From: Bugula neritina | Lineage: Eukaryota; Bryozoa; Gymnolaemata; Cheilostomatida; Bugulidae | NCBI GenBank assembly: GCA_964035545.1 | Contig: OZ037770.1 | Coordinates: 14,914,642-14,978,641, forward strand | DNA: 64,000 nt | Direction of reading: 5' to 3' | Shown: positions 34,940 to 47,259 of the stretch, in pieces | Layout: each line of letters starts with the position of its first letter | Numbering within the stretch: position 1 is the stretch's first letter | Position numbers and translations under genes: made by a program | Notes under the pieces: generated by a model | What the model was told of the DNA's origin: nothing | The model's database searches: none | What the model saw: the letters and a program-made list of their open reading frames with translations, nothing else

Positions 34940-36707
34940 TTTGATTTATCAAGCTCTATAGTTGCAAGGTAATGGCGACTGTTGCTTTGACTGGAGCTTC
35001 AAGGTAAATGTGTGCTCACATATAATATATGTTTATCTTGAATGAGTAACCAAATCCATAGTTCATTGTTAGGAGCTACACGCATCTATTGCCTTTATGT
35101 TTGAAAGAGTATTCTACATTCATTGTCAATAGCAACAGCTAATTATTTTATCAAAGACACATAACACTTGTTAATAAAAAGATAATATTTGTCTATAATG
35201 CTAAAGTTGGCTTTGATGGGAAAGATAACTTCTAAATGTAGTGAATAATGTTACAAGGTAAAATTGGTTTATTGAAAGTATACATGAAATTTCATACTTT
35301 GGAATCATATTTCAAATTAGTATCGTATATGCCAAGATGCTAAATTTAATTTGCAAGTTGGCATTCTAAAAGGAAAAAAAGGCATTACATATAGCCTAAT
35401 ACAATATTTACATTTTAATGTTTACAAACATCTTGACAATGACATATTATATAAATTGAGTGAATGGTGATTTTGATTGGTGATCATGTTAATGTACTGC
35501 AATATAGGCTATATACAGCCTACGTGTGTGGTTAGGTAAAAATCACACACAAGTTTTTTATTGTAGTTTACTTTTATGACAGTGCTTAACATTGAATTAT
35601 ATATGGGTTTGATAGCATGATAGCCCTAATTTGATAAATAATGCTGGTCATATTCTCAGTTCATCATTACCATTTTTGCTGGTTTGCTTCTTAAGATTTA
35701 TTTAAATGTTCATAAAAAACTTGAGGGCCAAAAATAAGTGAAAGTTACTCGAAACATGCAGAATCATAGTTATGCGAGTTTATATTGCACCGAGTTGTTT
35801 GCTCTTTGTTTAGTTAGACGGTGGCTGTGATATTACACTAAATTACTGTCACAAAATTTTAAAATTTCTTAACTTTTTTTGTAGTAAATACATTGTGTTT
35901 AAATTGCTTTAGTTTAAAAAAATTATTATTTAAATTAACTTGTAAATATTATTGCCGATGAAATACGCATATATATCGTTTCCTGCGAGTCTAGTGTTTT
36001 CTACTAAAAAGCGAAAGCCCACTATTTTAAGTTTTTAAGGTTACTTATTCAAGTTATTGCTTAACTTTCTCCTAATATTGTCGTTAATGGTTTATAATTG
36101 TACTAATGGTAATGTTAGATCTAATCTATAATTATCTAATGCTATAAATTAGTACTTTGCCAATAGTAATACTAATACTGAGTAATAGTTTAATAGTAAT
36201 AGTATTAAACTATTATTACTATTACTATTAGACTTAGTATTACTATTAGTATTACTATTAGTATTAGTACAAGTATTACTATTCCTATTAGTATAAATAT
36301 TATTATTACTAATAGTAAGTGCTTGTACTGATAGTATTAGCTTAAGTACTATTATTAGACTAAGTAATACTAATAGTAATACTAGTAATAGTAAGACTTC
36401 TACTTCTAGTTTAAGTTATACCTAATGGCTAATTCTATATTTCTAGACTGTAGTTATAGTTTTACTATTAGTATTAGTATTAGTACTAAAATTAGTTGTA
36501 GTATTACATTTGCTATAACAGTACTACTAATAGTAATAGTAATACTCTATCAGTAAAAAATATAATAGTATTTATATTGTTCATAGTAATACTGATAGTG
36601 ATCCTAATTATTTAAGTAAAATTCAAATATTTTTTCTAAACAGATCAATGATTTGGTTTTCTATTAAATTTTGTTTTCAATATATTTTAGGGTCAACCAT
36701 AGCAGCA
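34940..36707. promoter_or_regulatory. Putative bidirectional promoter and long 5' intron between PLAC8-like and TANGO6
   Basis: The two genes are head to head. A possible TANGO6 leader exon ends at 35003 (AAG before GTAAAT) and would splice to the acceptor at 36690. Its ATG at 34972 does not join in frame with TANGO6 and would make an overlapping upstream frame, so it is treated as untranslated or unused. The 36100-36600 stretch is a (TAN)n-rich repeat dominated by AGTATTACTATT. Confidence 0.4.
36100..36610. repeat. Degenerate AGT/ATT/ACT trinucleotide repeat
   Basis: About 500 bp of TAGTAATACTATTAG variants, partly self-complementary, in the presumed first intron of TANGO6. Confidence 0.85.
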
Positions 36708-39700
36708 ATGTCAGTCGCGGACATCATAGACTGTCTACAGAAAATGGTTCAAGCTGGATTTGGTAAAATTCATGATTCGATTTGAATATAAAATTTAAAA
36801 CAGTCTGATTAGGTTGTACTCACTACTTGGCAGTTATTAGCCAATCATATGACATTCTGTAATTCAGTCACTCACCCATTCGCTCACTCATTCAATCACT
36901 CATTTACTCACTCACTCACTCACTCACTCACTCACTCACTCATTTACTCACTCATTCACTCACTCACTATTCAACAGTACTTTATTTTGATATAGACTAC
37001 CTATAAAGTGTAGATTACTATTTATTGTGTGTTGATTGAGTTCTTAGCTACTCATGGAACATATTTCAATAAACTCTGTATTGAGTTTCATATTGATAAA
37101 TATGTTTTTATTTAGTTGATGATTTACAGTTATTCCAATCCTTTAATTTTTTTCTTTTTCTTGTTTTTTAGAAGGACTGAGAGATAAGCAGGACTTGTTA
37201 GTATCAACGTTGACTCAACTTTCAAAGAACTGTGATCAAGCAATTGTCTTACTTCAGCAATATTCTAGTTGGTAGATAAAGATTTTTTCTCCTCATTTCT
37301 GGAATTTTAGCAGAATTTTTTAATAGAATATATTTATGGTAATTAATCAGCCAACTGGGCGTTGATACTTCTTATTCTCATTAGAAATATATTTCTGAAA
37401 TGTTTATGTTGCATAAGGTTTTAACGGGTAACTTAAAGTTTGCATCTACTAGGTCATGCTGCATCTACTATTTCGTATCATATTTAATAATGTGTATTAT
37501 ATTTAGTAGTTAATGTTATATCTAATGGTTTGTATTGCATAAATTTACTAGTTCTTATTATATCTAACAGTTTATGCTATATCTACTGGTTTGTATTGTT
37601 TGTACATGTAAATAAATTCACCATGCCAACCTCTACGTACACAACCCGGAGTGAGCTGAAGCAATTCAAGCATTTCTAGATATGGATGTTCAACTATAGT
37701 CTGACGTATGCAGCCAAGCTTTTGACTCACCCCAAGACTTGACTTGACTATGTTTAATATTGTTTTGTTTACAGTAGAGTGTGGAGCTGAGATATTTGTC
37801 AGTGAAAACTCAGTTGATCATGTGACCCAACCCAGGCATGTGACCGGGAATGATCATGTGACCGGGAATGATCATGTGACTAGTAGATACATACGCTTAG
37901 TCTACTGGCTGCTAGCAAAGTTAAACTCTACAATCAAACAGGAAGTTGACTTGTTTGACGCACGGCAGTCAGAGAATCTGCCCTCCGTAAAGAACGAGCA
38001 CACGGCGCCTCCTCTCCGCCCGGACGTGCTGAGCATAAGTAAGTAATGCTGTGAGACTTGTTATACCTTCTCAACATGTTGTCCTTCTGTGTTTAGTTGA
38101 CGTATTGTGATACCAGCTAGCTGTGGCCATTGAGTGAAGTCATACATGTGTATACCATGCATTATCTTACTCTTACCTGTAGACTGGTAAAACACCAGTG
38201 TTTCTGATAATTATGCCATAGAATGTCGGAGTTATCCTTCCAGTCAATATATTTTTGTAGACCACCAGTCTATCTTGGCCAAAGTGTACCAGTTTGTGAT
38301 AGCTCTTGCAGTAATTCCTCACTTGCCTGCTGGTGTGGGGGTACCCATAGGCACCCGCAGTAAATTTGGGCATATAGTTAGCTCCCTGGTTAAACCAAGC
38401 AAGGAACGTCTGATGTCTAATGTTACTGAACTTCTTGAGTTAATACAACCCAGCAACGTTCGTAAGTGAAGACAACTCCTGTGTTTCTTCATTCATACTC
38501 TGCATAACAAGCATGTCTTGTAAATGTTTTTAGCATCAGCTTTCAATGTTGATTGTATTATTATTTAATATATATTATATTATTGAATATATATTGTATT
38601 ATTATTTAATGTATATTATAATATTGTTTAACATATATTGTATTATTGTTTAATATATATATATTGTAATATTATTTAATATATAATATTGTATTATTAT
38701 TCGTTTTAGGTTCGGTCTTTATGGCCAAGCACACTGGAGATCTCATGGCAGCTCTTGCATGGCTGAGTCAGTCACATGACACATCTAGCGTGTCACATGA
38801 CACATCTAGCGTGTCACATGACACATCTAGCGTGTCACATGACCACTCAGGTGACAAGGAGAAAGCCTCCTACTTCAGACAATGTCTGGAAGATCTTATG
38901 ACCAGGAGTTATCCCCCAGTTATTGTGAAAGAGCTCCTGATTCTGCAGAGTGCGGGCCGGGGAAAAGTAGGAACTCATTCTATAGTACTAGCTGTAGTAT
39001 TGCAGCTTCACATTCTCTGCTGTAAACATAATTCACGATGGTTTTACTTGCTAGTGTTTACTCAACTTTCACGTGATGTAAATAGACTCTCGTTACATAA
39101 CCAATACAGTTCAGGCTGTCCATATAAATACACAAGGCAGTGAAATAATACATGTATATGATGTTGTAGAGAAGATAAAATAGCCAAGTGTTCTAGTTAT
39201 TCATTTCCTTCATAATCATGTCTTTAGGCTGATAAACTGCCACCTTGTTTGACACCCTGCGCTAAGTGTGCGCAGGTTGAGTGACACTGATGTGTTTGTG
39301 TAGACTCCCCACTGGCTGAGGGCGCTGTGTGGGTATCATCTCACTAAGATACTCGTGTCACCAAGCGGTGTCAGCTCTATCATTGCTGGTATGATCACCG
39401 TGGAAACAGACGACTGGCAACAGTTTAAGATGGTGGGGCGTGTGATAGCCACCCCTCCCAGAGGCTGGACAGCTCAGCGGTACTACAAGCTAATTGCTCC
39501 TCAGGTAATTTGCTAAACACTGTCTTCCATATTGACTTTAAATTCTAAATTCTAGTTCATTCTGCCCATAATGCTCTGTAATACTTCATGTGAAATTAAT
39601 GTAAATAGTTATGATGGAGTTATATTATAGTAAAGCTGGAAAAGTATTGAGTATCTATACTGCAGCTGTATGTTGACATGTGTCGCAGGTGCTCTCACTG

Positions 39701-42700
39701 CTCTATAACTTGTCACATGGTGTCTATACTGCAGCTGTATGTTGACATGTGTCGCAGGTGCTCTCACTCCTCTATAACTTGTCACATGGTGTCTATACTG
39801 CAGCTGTATGTTGACATGTGTCGCAGGTGCTCTCACTACTCTATAACTTGCCACATGGTGTCTGTACTGTAGCTGTATGTTGACATGTGTCGCAGGTGCT
39901 CTCACTACTCTATAACTTGTCACATGGTGTCTGTACTGTAGCTGTATGTTGACATGTGTCGCAGGTGCTCTCACTGCTCACCAACGTTGACCACTCCATA
40001 TCTAGACAGTACAGCAGAGTGTGTGCCGCCACAATGTCGTGTGTATCAACTGCACATCCTGACTTGATGCGTCATCTCTTCTGGCAGCCACTAACTTGTG
40101 ATATTCTCTCTACGTCCTCCGACAAACAGGAAGTGTGCTTGAAGACGCTGTGTAAGGTTAGTTATACGCATTGGCTTTGACCTTGACATTTATGCTATAT
40201 ACTTCAACACTTGATTTGTGGTTTTATATTGTTAAATCACATATTTTGTGTATATTTTATTGTCCTGATTGACATGGACATGTAAGAAGTGCGTGTAAAC
40301 CGCTTTTATAATATAATGCTTATTACAGATATGTCTAGTGAACCAACTTTTTAAGTTTGACACGTTTTTGAGTTATCTTTCCTTATTTTAATTTATAATT
40401 TGATAGCCTGAGTAGTATTTAATCTGTTGCTGAGCAACCCTGTGCTGTTTTCAGATAATATGTTTGGCTGCGGAGCCTCGTTCTCATTTACTTCCCCTCT
40501 GCATGCAGATTCTACCCGATATATTCAGTGTTTATCTGCAGAACAAAAGCAGTGTTGTCGTCACTGATACCAGGTAATGTCGTCTTTACCTTTTTACAAA
40601 TGCATTGCTGTTAGACTTGTCTTCTTTCTCCTGTTACCTGCACCTTTTATTCTCACACTAGGCTACTATTTCAGACTATACTGCGAAGAGCTGTTATCGA
40701 CTTGCCTTCAGTTCTCTTCCAACCAATCAGCGAGCAAATTTCTCTATGACATCACCACCACGTCTGCAACTCTTAGTGCAGACGTACTCACTGCTGAGGA
40801 CACTCGCTCTGCGGCCATTTTGTTTTGTGTCAGTAAAGTTAGCGAGTCCAGCGTAGTTCAGAAATTTTTTATTCAACTCTTGGAGGTGCGTTATGTCATA
40901 ACTTCTTGTTTATTTTGGACGTTATTTTTATTAGCACAACTCTAAGAAAGATTCATAACTATTAGCATTGAATTTTAGGTATTTGCTATATAATATCTGC
41001 AAGTGTTTTCAAGTGTGATGTTTACTTTTACCTGAAAATTAGTTGATTTCCTAACTCCTTCCTTAGTCCTTGAACTTGTGCATTTCGTGGAATCGATGTT
41101 TTTTTATCACAAACTAAAAATGTATTTCATTGAATAAAAATAAACATTCAAGTAATAATATTTATGCAATTTCTAGCTTTTCTTGAGCTAATCATTTTTT
41201 TTCCTGTTTTATGTAGAAATTGTCTTCCCTTATGAGTGACTCAACCCCCGATATGGTTAGAACCAATACATTGATAGGGGGAAATAATTCCCCGGATTTG
41301 TCTGGCCTGCTCATAAAATATAGACTCATGTCTTTACTCTCTACTCTTTGCGAGACGGAGAGCAAAGCCTGTCTGCAGCACCCGCAGCATATCATCAAGT
41401 TTGTAAAGGTATAGCCTAACCATTATCCCGTATTACCTCATACTGTATCACATCATACTGTATCACACCATGTCTTCAATATGGAGCCTGCTAAATTGTT
41501 CCCATGGTAACCAAATGTTGTATTCATCTCTTCAAATGTTCTTGTGTTGGGTTTTCAGGCCTCCCTCACCAACTTCATCTCGTGTTGTGAGAATCTCAGT
41601 CTTTCAGCTGATTGCGAGGTTCTGAGTCTCTCTCTCGGTTTGCTAACCGCCATTTTGAGTGGAGCGTCCGATGTCAAAGTGAGTTGCCTTTATGTTTGTC
41701 CTGCATGCAGCCGGAGGGTTTCTTTGTCAGGTCTTTACATATGAAATGTTCTCTTTTCAAATTTATTGCATGACATTCGAAAAGAGCTGATCTGTTATTT
41801 TATTGGTTTGTGAAACATCTAATTTTCACAATATGGTGGAGCTTTAGCTGGTTTTTGACAAAATTTGTTTGAACTAAGCAGGCTGGCACTTGTGACAGGT
41901 TTGTGTCAAAGTTGTGACAGATATCAGTTTGTGTTGACAGTTGAGCAAGGAAGACGTGAATTTGCTGAAAGACCTGGATGATCCCCTCAACAGCATTTCC
42001 CTCTTAGACTGTGTTCCGCCTGATACCAGGGAACTAGCTCTGAATATACGGGTGGCCATAGCCACGCAGGGTCTGGTCTGGTTGAATGATCAACCTCAGG
42101 CAAGCTCACACAAACCGTCTGCTGCAGCATCTGAAGCAGTTGGTCAACTCGTGGAAGAAGTGAAAGACACTTGTGTACCATTTGACGCTAGTATTCAGGT
42201 GCCCTTGTCTGCATGTCAACAGGTTGACACTTCTCAACAGGTTGACACTCCTCAACAAGTTGAGACTTCTCAACAAGTTGACACTCCTCAACAAGTTGAC
42301 ACTTCTCAACAGGTTGACACTCCTCAACAGGTTGACACTTCTCAACATGTTGACACTCGTCAACAGGTTGACACTTCTCAACAAGTTGACACCCATCAAC
42401 AAGTTGACACTCTTCAACAGGTTGACACTTCTCAACAAGTTGACACTCTTCAACAGGTTGACACTTCTCAACTGGCTGACACTTCTCAACAGGTACCAGC
42501 AGATACTGCCTATGGAAAAGCTCTACTGGAACTCAGTGATCATCTAATAGCTGTCAAAGGTCACGCTCTCATTCAAATCACCAGACTCATTCAAAGGTTT
42601 GTCTTTATACTTTGGAACATGGGCTACAAAGGCTCGTTTCTTAAATTTAATGTAAGAGTTGTCTCTCATTTCGCTCCTTTGTACGATGTCTAATGGTGTT

Positions 42701-44238
42701 GTAAAACTTTTTATTGAGTCAAGACATTTGCAAGTAGATTTTACATGTTATTTTTTACATTTCACTTATTTGTTTTTCCCATTTTCAGTAAAGACAAAGT
42801 AACTCTTGACAACAGAAAAGATTTGGTTAATCTATTGGTGCAGCATTTGGCCCATTCTGATACATACATCTACCTGTCGGCTATATCAGGTAACTTATTC
42901 TACCTGTCGGCTATCCTAGATGGGTTATTTCATCTGCTATATATAATTAGACTGCATAGTACAATCTTGCCCTGGCAACTATTTCAACATCCTTTTATTG
43001 TATTCCGTATAGCAGTACGTGTTCCTAATAATGTATTTGTTAAGTTTTGTCGAGTTCAACTAGAAGTTTACTCCACTATTATTCTAAGGGCAGGCAACTC
43101 TGAGTGCTGATATTTGCAGGTCTCGTTGCCCTGGCGGATCATTGTCCTTCTGAGGTGTTATCTGCAGCCTGCAAACAGTACACAGATAATCACCTGGCAG
43201 CTCAGACTAGACTCAAGGTCGGCGAGGTCATAACTAAAGCCACTCGGGGACTCGGTGAGTAGTTACTAAGGCAGCAGCAGTACTAGCAGCAGTAGTAGTA
43301 GTAGCAGTAGCAGTTGTAGTAGCAGTACTAGTAGTAGTAGCAGCAGTACTAGCAGCAGTAGTAGTAGTAGCACTTGTAGAATCTGTACACTATAATTATT
43401 ATAATTTATAATCTCTTCTTTGTAGGAGATTTAGCTCCGGCCTATAGTGATGTAGTTCTACCGGCTGTTCTGATTGGATGCCGTTCAGTAGACGAAACTT
43501 TACGAGCCAGTTCATTGGCTAACCTCGGTGAATTGTGTAAACTCCTCAAGTATGCTATGGGGAATCACGTTCAAGAAGTGAGTATTAACAATCGTCTTTC
43601 CTTTGACTCTAGAAAGTTTCATATTTAGAAGTTGTCCCCTCTGAAGATTTGCATTAGCCTGAGAGCCTATGCTTTGATACAGCACATTGCGGCCGATCAC
43701 GCTTCTCTCTCTTTTTATGAGCTTACAACATGGAGACCCTCCCTCTCTCTAACGTAATCCCAGGATATATATATTCTGTGTCTGACTAGAAACAAACTTC
43801 TGGTGACTTTCAGCTCAGATCTTATTCCTGTTTACTCTCAGGGTCTGCTAGTGGCTATGTGGTTGCTAGCCGACAACAGGCTGCCACACTTCCTATACTC
43901 ATAGTTTTATGTCTCTTATGCAGATTGTGGAGTGTCTCAGTGCCTGCCTCGTCACTTCCTGTCAGTCATCTCGCAAAGGCTCCGCCTACTCCATTTCCTT
44001 GATTCTCACGGAATTGGGAAGTCGCAGTTTCGAGGTACTCGGCGCTGGAAATGTCAGCAAACTATACAAGTCCTTGAAGTCCTGCATCCACTCTGATAAT
44101 GACGAGGTGACTACGCACCATTGTGCAGTGGCAATAGCGTCGCTAGATGCTGTGGTGAAGAAGACATTGTCTGGTGACAGTAGTGGTCGATTAGAGAAGC
44201 GGATATACGTGCTAGATGCCCCGCCTTCTCTGCCCTAA
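36708..44238 (+). CDS. TANGO6: TANGO6 (transport and Golgi organisation 6 / RTP1-like) protein
   Basis: Exons: 36708-36762, 37172 to about 37267, 37775-38038, 38261-38461, 38710-38966, 39304-39504, 39965-40156, 40455-40573, 40675-40885, 41217-41408, 41559-41678, 41941-42596, 42789-42889, 43120-43254, 43426-43577, 43924-44238. They give about 1,088 aa, close to human TANGO6 (1,094). The protein is an alpha-helical HEAT-like solenoid related to yeast RTP1, linked to secretion and Golgi organisation and, in yeast, to RNA polymerase II import. The diagnostic C-terminal part reads YIYLSAISGLVALADHCP, LGDLAPAYSDVVLP, LRASSLANLGELCKLL and ends LEKRIYVLDAPPSLP. Start chosen at the first in-frame ATG after the 36690 acceptor. 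The junction between the second and third listed exons is uncertain: the frame requires a poor donor (GTTGGT) at 37268 rather than GTAGAT at 37272. Three coding minisatellites are present (see separate entries). AATAAA lies near 44365. Confidence 0.88.
36865..36970 (+). repeat. (CACT)n microsatellite in a TANGO6 intron
   Basis: About 25 mostly CACT units, with CATT variants. Intronic, no coding role. Confidence 0.9.
38760..38845 (+). repeat. 21-bp coding repeat in TANGO6
   Basis: Three copies of a 21-bp unit encode SHDTSSV in tandem in the exon 38710-38966. In-frame and presumably tolerated in a loop between helices. Confidence 0.9.
39668..39990 (+). repeat. 69-bp tandem repeat carrying the TANGO6 exon 8 acceptor
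   Basis: Five copies of TGTGTCGCAG/GTGCTCTCACT occur exactly 69 bp apart (AG ends at 39688, 39757, 39826, 39895, 39964). The last one is the acceptor of the exon 39965-40156. Each upstream unit repeats the first 15 exon bases, then diverges and meets an in-frame TGA (in TATGTTGACATG), so only the final acceptor gives full-length protein although 69 is a multiple of three. Confidence 0.93.
42217..42486 (+). repeat. 18-bp coding minisatellite in TANGO6
   Basis: Fifteen copies of an 18-bp unit encode QQVDT followed by S, P, L, R or H. It lies in the largest exon, between helical segments, and is likely a disordered insert. Copies differ by synonymous and nonsynonymous changes. Confidence 0.95.
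43270..43382 (+). repeat. (AGC/AGT)n microsatellite in a TANGO6 intron
   Basis: A mixed AGC, AGT and ACT triplet array of about 110 bp, beginning about 15 bp after the donor of the exon 43120-43254. Confidence 0.9.
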
Positions 44239-44279
44239 CCCGCCTCCTCTGCTCTAACCCCGCCTTCTCTGCCCTAACT
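44220..44279 (+). repeat. Tandem repeat containing the TANGO6 stop codon
   Basis: Three copies of a unit of about 20 bp (CCGCCTTCTCTGCCCTAAC) span the last codons and stop; the first copy holds the real TAA at 44236-44238. Confidence 0.9.
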
Positions 44280-44680
44280 GTTACTTATACAAAGCACGCA
44301 ATTAAGACATTTCTTACTTGTATATACTCTTTTTACGTTTTCTGTCTAAAACTCAAATATTCTGAAATAAAAACTGAAAATTTTGAACAAACGGTTTTAG
44401 CATTTGGTTTATTTTTATAGCCCTGTGACTAGTCATACTGAGTTGATGATGAATTGGCGAGACGTGGTTTATTACACCCGTATGTCTAGTTGTTTGGGGT
44501 AATTGCTTTGTAGGCTACCTTTGTAAGAAAGAAACTGTACAGCTATTATTGCTATTATTCCAACAATATTAAACTTAAGGTTATGAGTTAATTGATGAAC
44601 TTTTCCCACATTTGCTTTATGATAAGCATGAAGCTCGACGTAACCTTCAACATTAAGGCCTTTCTCAATTAGCACTCAGA

Positions 44681-47227
44681 ATGATTATCCTAATTAAACA
44701 TGGCGGTAAGTTGCAACTTCCCTGTTATGTAATGTTATGACATTCACTGTGAAATCAGCTCTTTGATGTTTCACTGTGAAGCTAATAAGATACATGTTAG
44801 GATAACTCCTCAACAGTTAGCACAATAAAACATCTGAAGAATCTTCTTTAGTTCCCACGTTTGTTTTATATTCTGAATATTTAATTATTTTTATAAAATT
44901 AAATAGTTAATGTTATAATATGACTTTCTAGTACAATAATATTATATATAATGTTGCATTATAATAATGCATAAATATAGCATGATAAAATATTACAGTA
45001 AAGTAAGAAAATGTTATATTAAAGTAATATAATGTTAAAGTAATATAATGTTATATTAAGTAATATAATGTTATAGTATAATACTTATAAGCCCACCATT
45101 GCTTTGATATACGTGTACTGTAGAGCTAACACTGATGATATATTCATATAATTGCATAATAGTTTTTTCTAGATATGGCATGAAATATAAATTTATGTTT
45201 TTAATTAAAGCTAACTACACTCAACAAACCATCAGTATAATAAACACAATAGTATTGTATTGCTATCATCTGGTACGGGTATTCCTAAGTCCCAGTCTCA
45301 GCTAGATCACAAGCTACATCAAGATGATTATCTGATCTCAATAGCTTCCGGTCCACAGTAATGCAGCCAACGTTTTGCTTATTTAGTTAAAGTTCATAGT
45401 TTGCTAAATGCTGTGTAATTAAAACAGAGAGACTATAATCAGATGTGAATATCTGTTTATTTTATGTGCAGAAGCTGTAGAGCCTTTGCTGGTAAACCCG
45501 GACTGCCCATGTAGACTCTTTATCTCCTACATCCGGGCCAACATACCTCTAATAGATGCCTACGAGATGCACAACGGGGAAGATGGTGAGCTCTCTTAAT
45601 ACTGCTGTCTCTACAATTTGAGTGCTGACTCTACTTAGCTACAAAACATTTAGTTACATTTGGTGCACATGTGTTTTATTATTAGAGCAAAGCTTAACAT
45701 TGAAAGATTTTCAGCTATTTATAGCTGTTGGAATTGGACGTATACTCAATAAGTTGGAAAAACCAACACATAGTTTTTCCGATTTTTCATAAAATGAGAC
45801 CTCATTTAGGACTGTAGAAATGGCTATTAAGAAAAGTGTTTTGTTGAATTTCATTGCCCTTCACTGTTGATGAAATTCTACTTTAACAATTAGATAACAA
45901 ATCATATCAAAGATGGTTTTAATTTCAATTAGTTTTATGATATAAACCTTGTCTAAATAAGTTTTAAGAGAGATGAGAAAATAGTCAAAATTAACTTTTT
46001 CATTTTTTTATCTCTAGCATAGTTGTTGAACTTAAGCTTTGAAAACATAATACTACGAGTATATTATGCTTTGCTGAAAAGCTTATTAACAATGAAACTG
46101 AATACCAATATTACTGAAGATAATTCTTCGTTTTGTTGTAGGATTAAATACTTCTACCATAAATACAGCTATCTGTTAAGGCTTTTTTTATCTCAGGTCC
46201 ATGGCTGTTAGACTTGTGCGATGAACATGGAAATCTAAAGAATCTTCCTGAAAAGTCTCTACTAGAAAACCTAAGCTCAATGTTTGAACACCGCGGGATT
46301 TATATCCCTATACTAGTTGCTAGTAGGTGTTGTGAAGTTGTTGCGTCGCAATTGTCACGTTGTAACAAAATCTGTTGCAGGATTTTAAGTTTTAATTTTG
46401 CTTATAATGCTGTTGGTAACTTGAAATGTAGATTTTATATATTCTGATGAAAATTTTCAAAGCAATAATATTATGCAGACAACTCATATATTATTATATT
46501 ATAGAAACAATTATTATATTATTGTCATATTATAGAAACAATTATTATATTATTGTCATATTATAGAAACAATTATTATATTATTGTCATATTATAAAGA
46601 CAATATTATATTATTATTATTATTATTATTATAGAAACAGTTATTATATTATTGTTATATTATAAATATAGTTCTTATATTGTTATTATATTATAGAGAC
46701 GCCTGATGGTCACTACAAGAACCTTATACCACTTGTTGAGGATGTCAGTGCTGAAATGGATAGTAAGTAAATTACAATAACAGGTGCTCGTTACTAATAA
46801 CTAATACCTGGTGTTGTTTACTCATGAAACGTTGGATGGATTTGGTGTACTTTAAGCATTTGTGTTACAATTTTAACTTATAATTACAATAGCAAGCTTT
46901 TTTTTAATTTGAAATTGAAATTGAAGCCCATATACGAATATTTTATTAATTGAACATGAAATAGTAAGATATGCTGTATTTTAACTATTGTCAGCTGCCA
47001 TCTATGCACTATTGCCATAAATATATTTCATAGAGAGGCTGAAAAAGTATCTCAGAATAAAAGGAAAGGGTGCCAAGTTTGATGATCACTCTAAGAGCAC
47101 CAGTCCATCGTCTCTTCGGGGGCCCAGAAAATCAGATAATCTCCGTAAAGATGTTTCCTCAACATCCGTGTCTGAAGTCTCTATAAAACGAGATAAAAAG
47201 AGTAAATCTGCCCACCGGCACAAATAG
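44681..47227 (+). CDS. CXorf65-homologue, uncharacterised conserved protein
   Basis: Five exons, 44681-44705, 45472-45585, 46197-46322, 46697-46762, 47034-47227, sum to 525 nt and 174 aa with all phases consistent. Features shared with CXorf65 homologues (human about 183 aa): the start MIILIKHG, LLVNPDCPCRLFISYIR, LLDLCDEHGNLKNL, a short VAK..GHYKNLIPLVE segment, then a basic Lys/Arg/Ser-rich tail (RDKKSKSAHRHK-type). No enzymatic motif is visible, and the family function is not established to my knowledge. A typical donor is lacking if exon 3 is extended past 46322; GTAGGT at 46323 keeps the frame. AATAAA lies at about 47254. Confidence 0.85.
46475..46696 (+). repeat. AT-rich 31-bp repeat running into the exon 4 acceptor of the CXorf65 homologue
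   Basis: About four to five copies of a unit with core TATTGTCATATTATAGAAACAA lead up to the acceptor ATATTATAG/AGAC at 46696. The unit contains an acceptor-like ATTATAG followed by A, so the real splice site looks like the final copy. Confidence 0.75.
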
Positions 47228-47259
47228 TGCTTTTGTATTTACGGAATCAAACAAAATAA

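Noticed and set aside
34972-35003. ATG as TANGO6 start codon
   Set aside because: If this leader is spliced to 36691, the frame does not join the conserved TANGO6 frame and ends soon after; the ATG at 36708 is in frame.
39609-39974. Minus-strand 121-codon frame with RAPATHVNIQLQYRHH repeats
   Set aside because: Antisense of the 69-bp repeat before TANGO6 exon 8; the plus strand carries the conserved gene.
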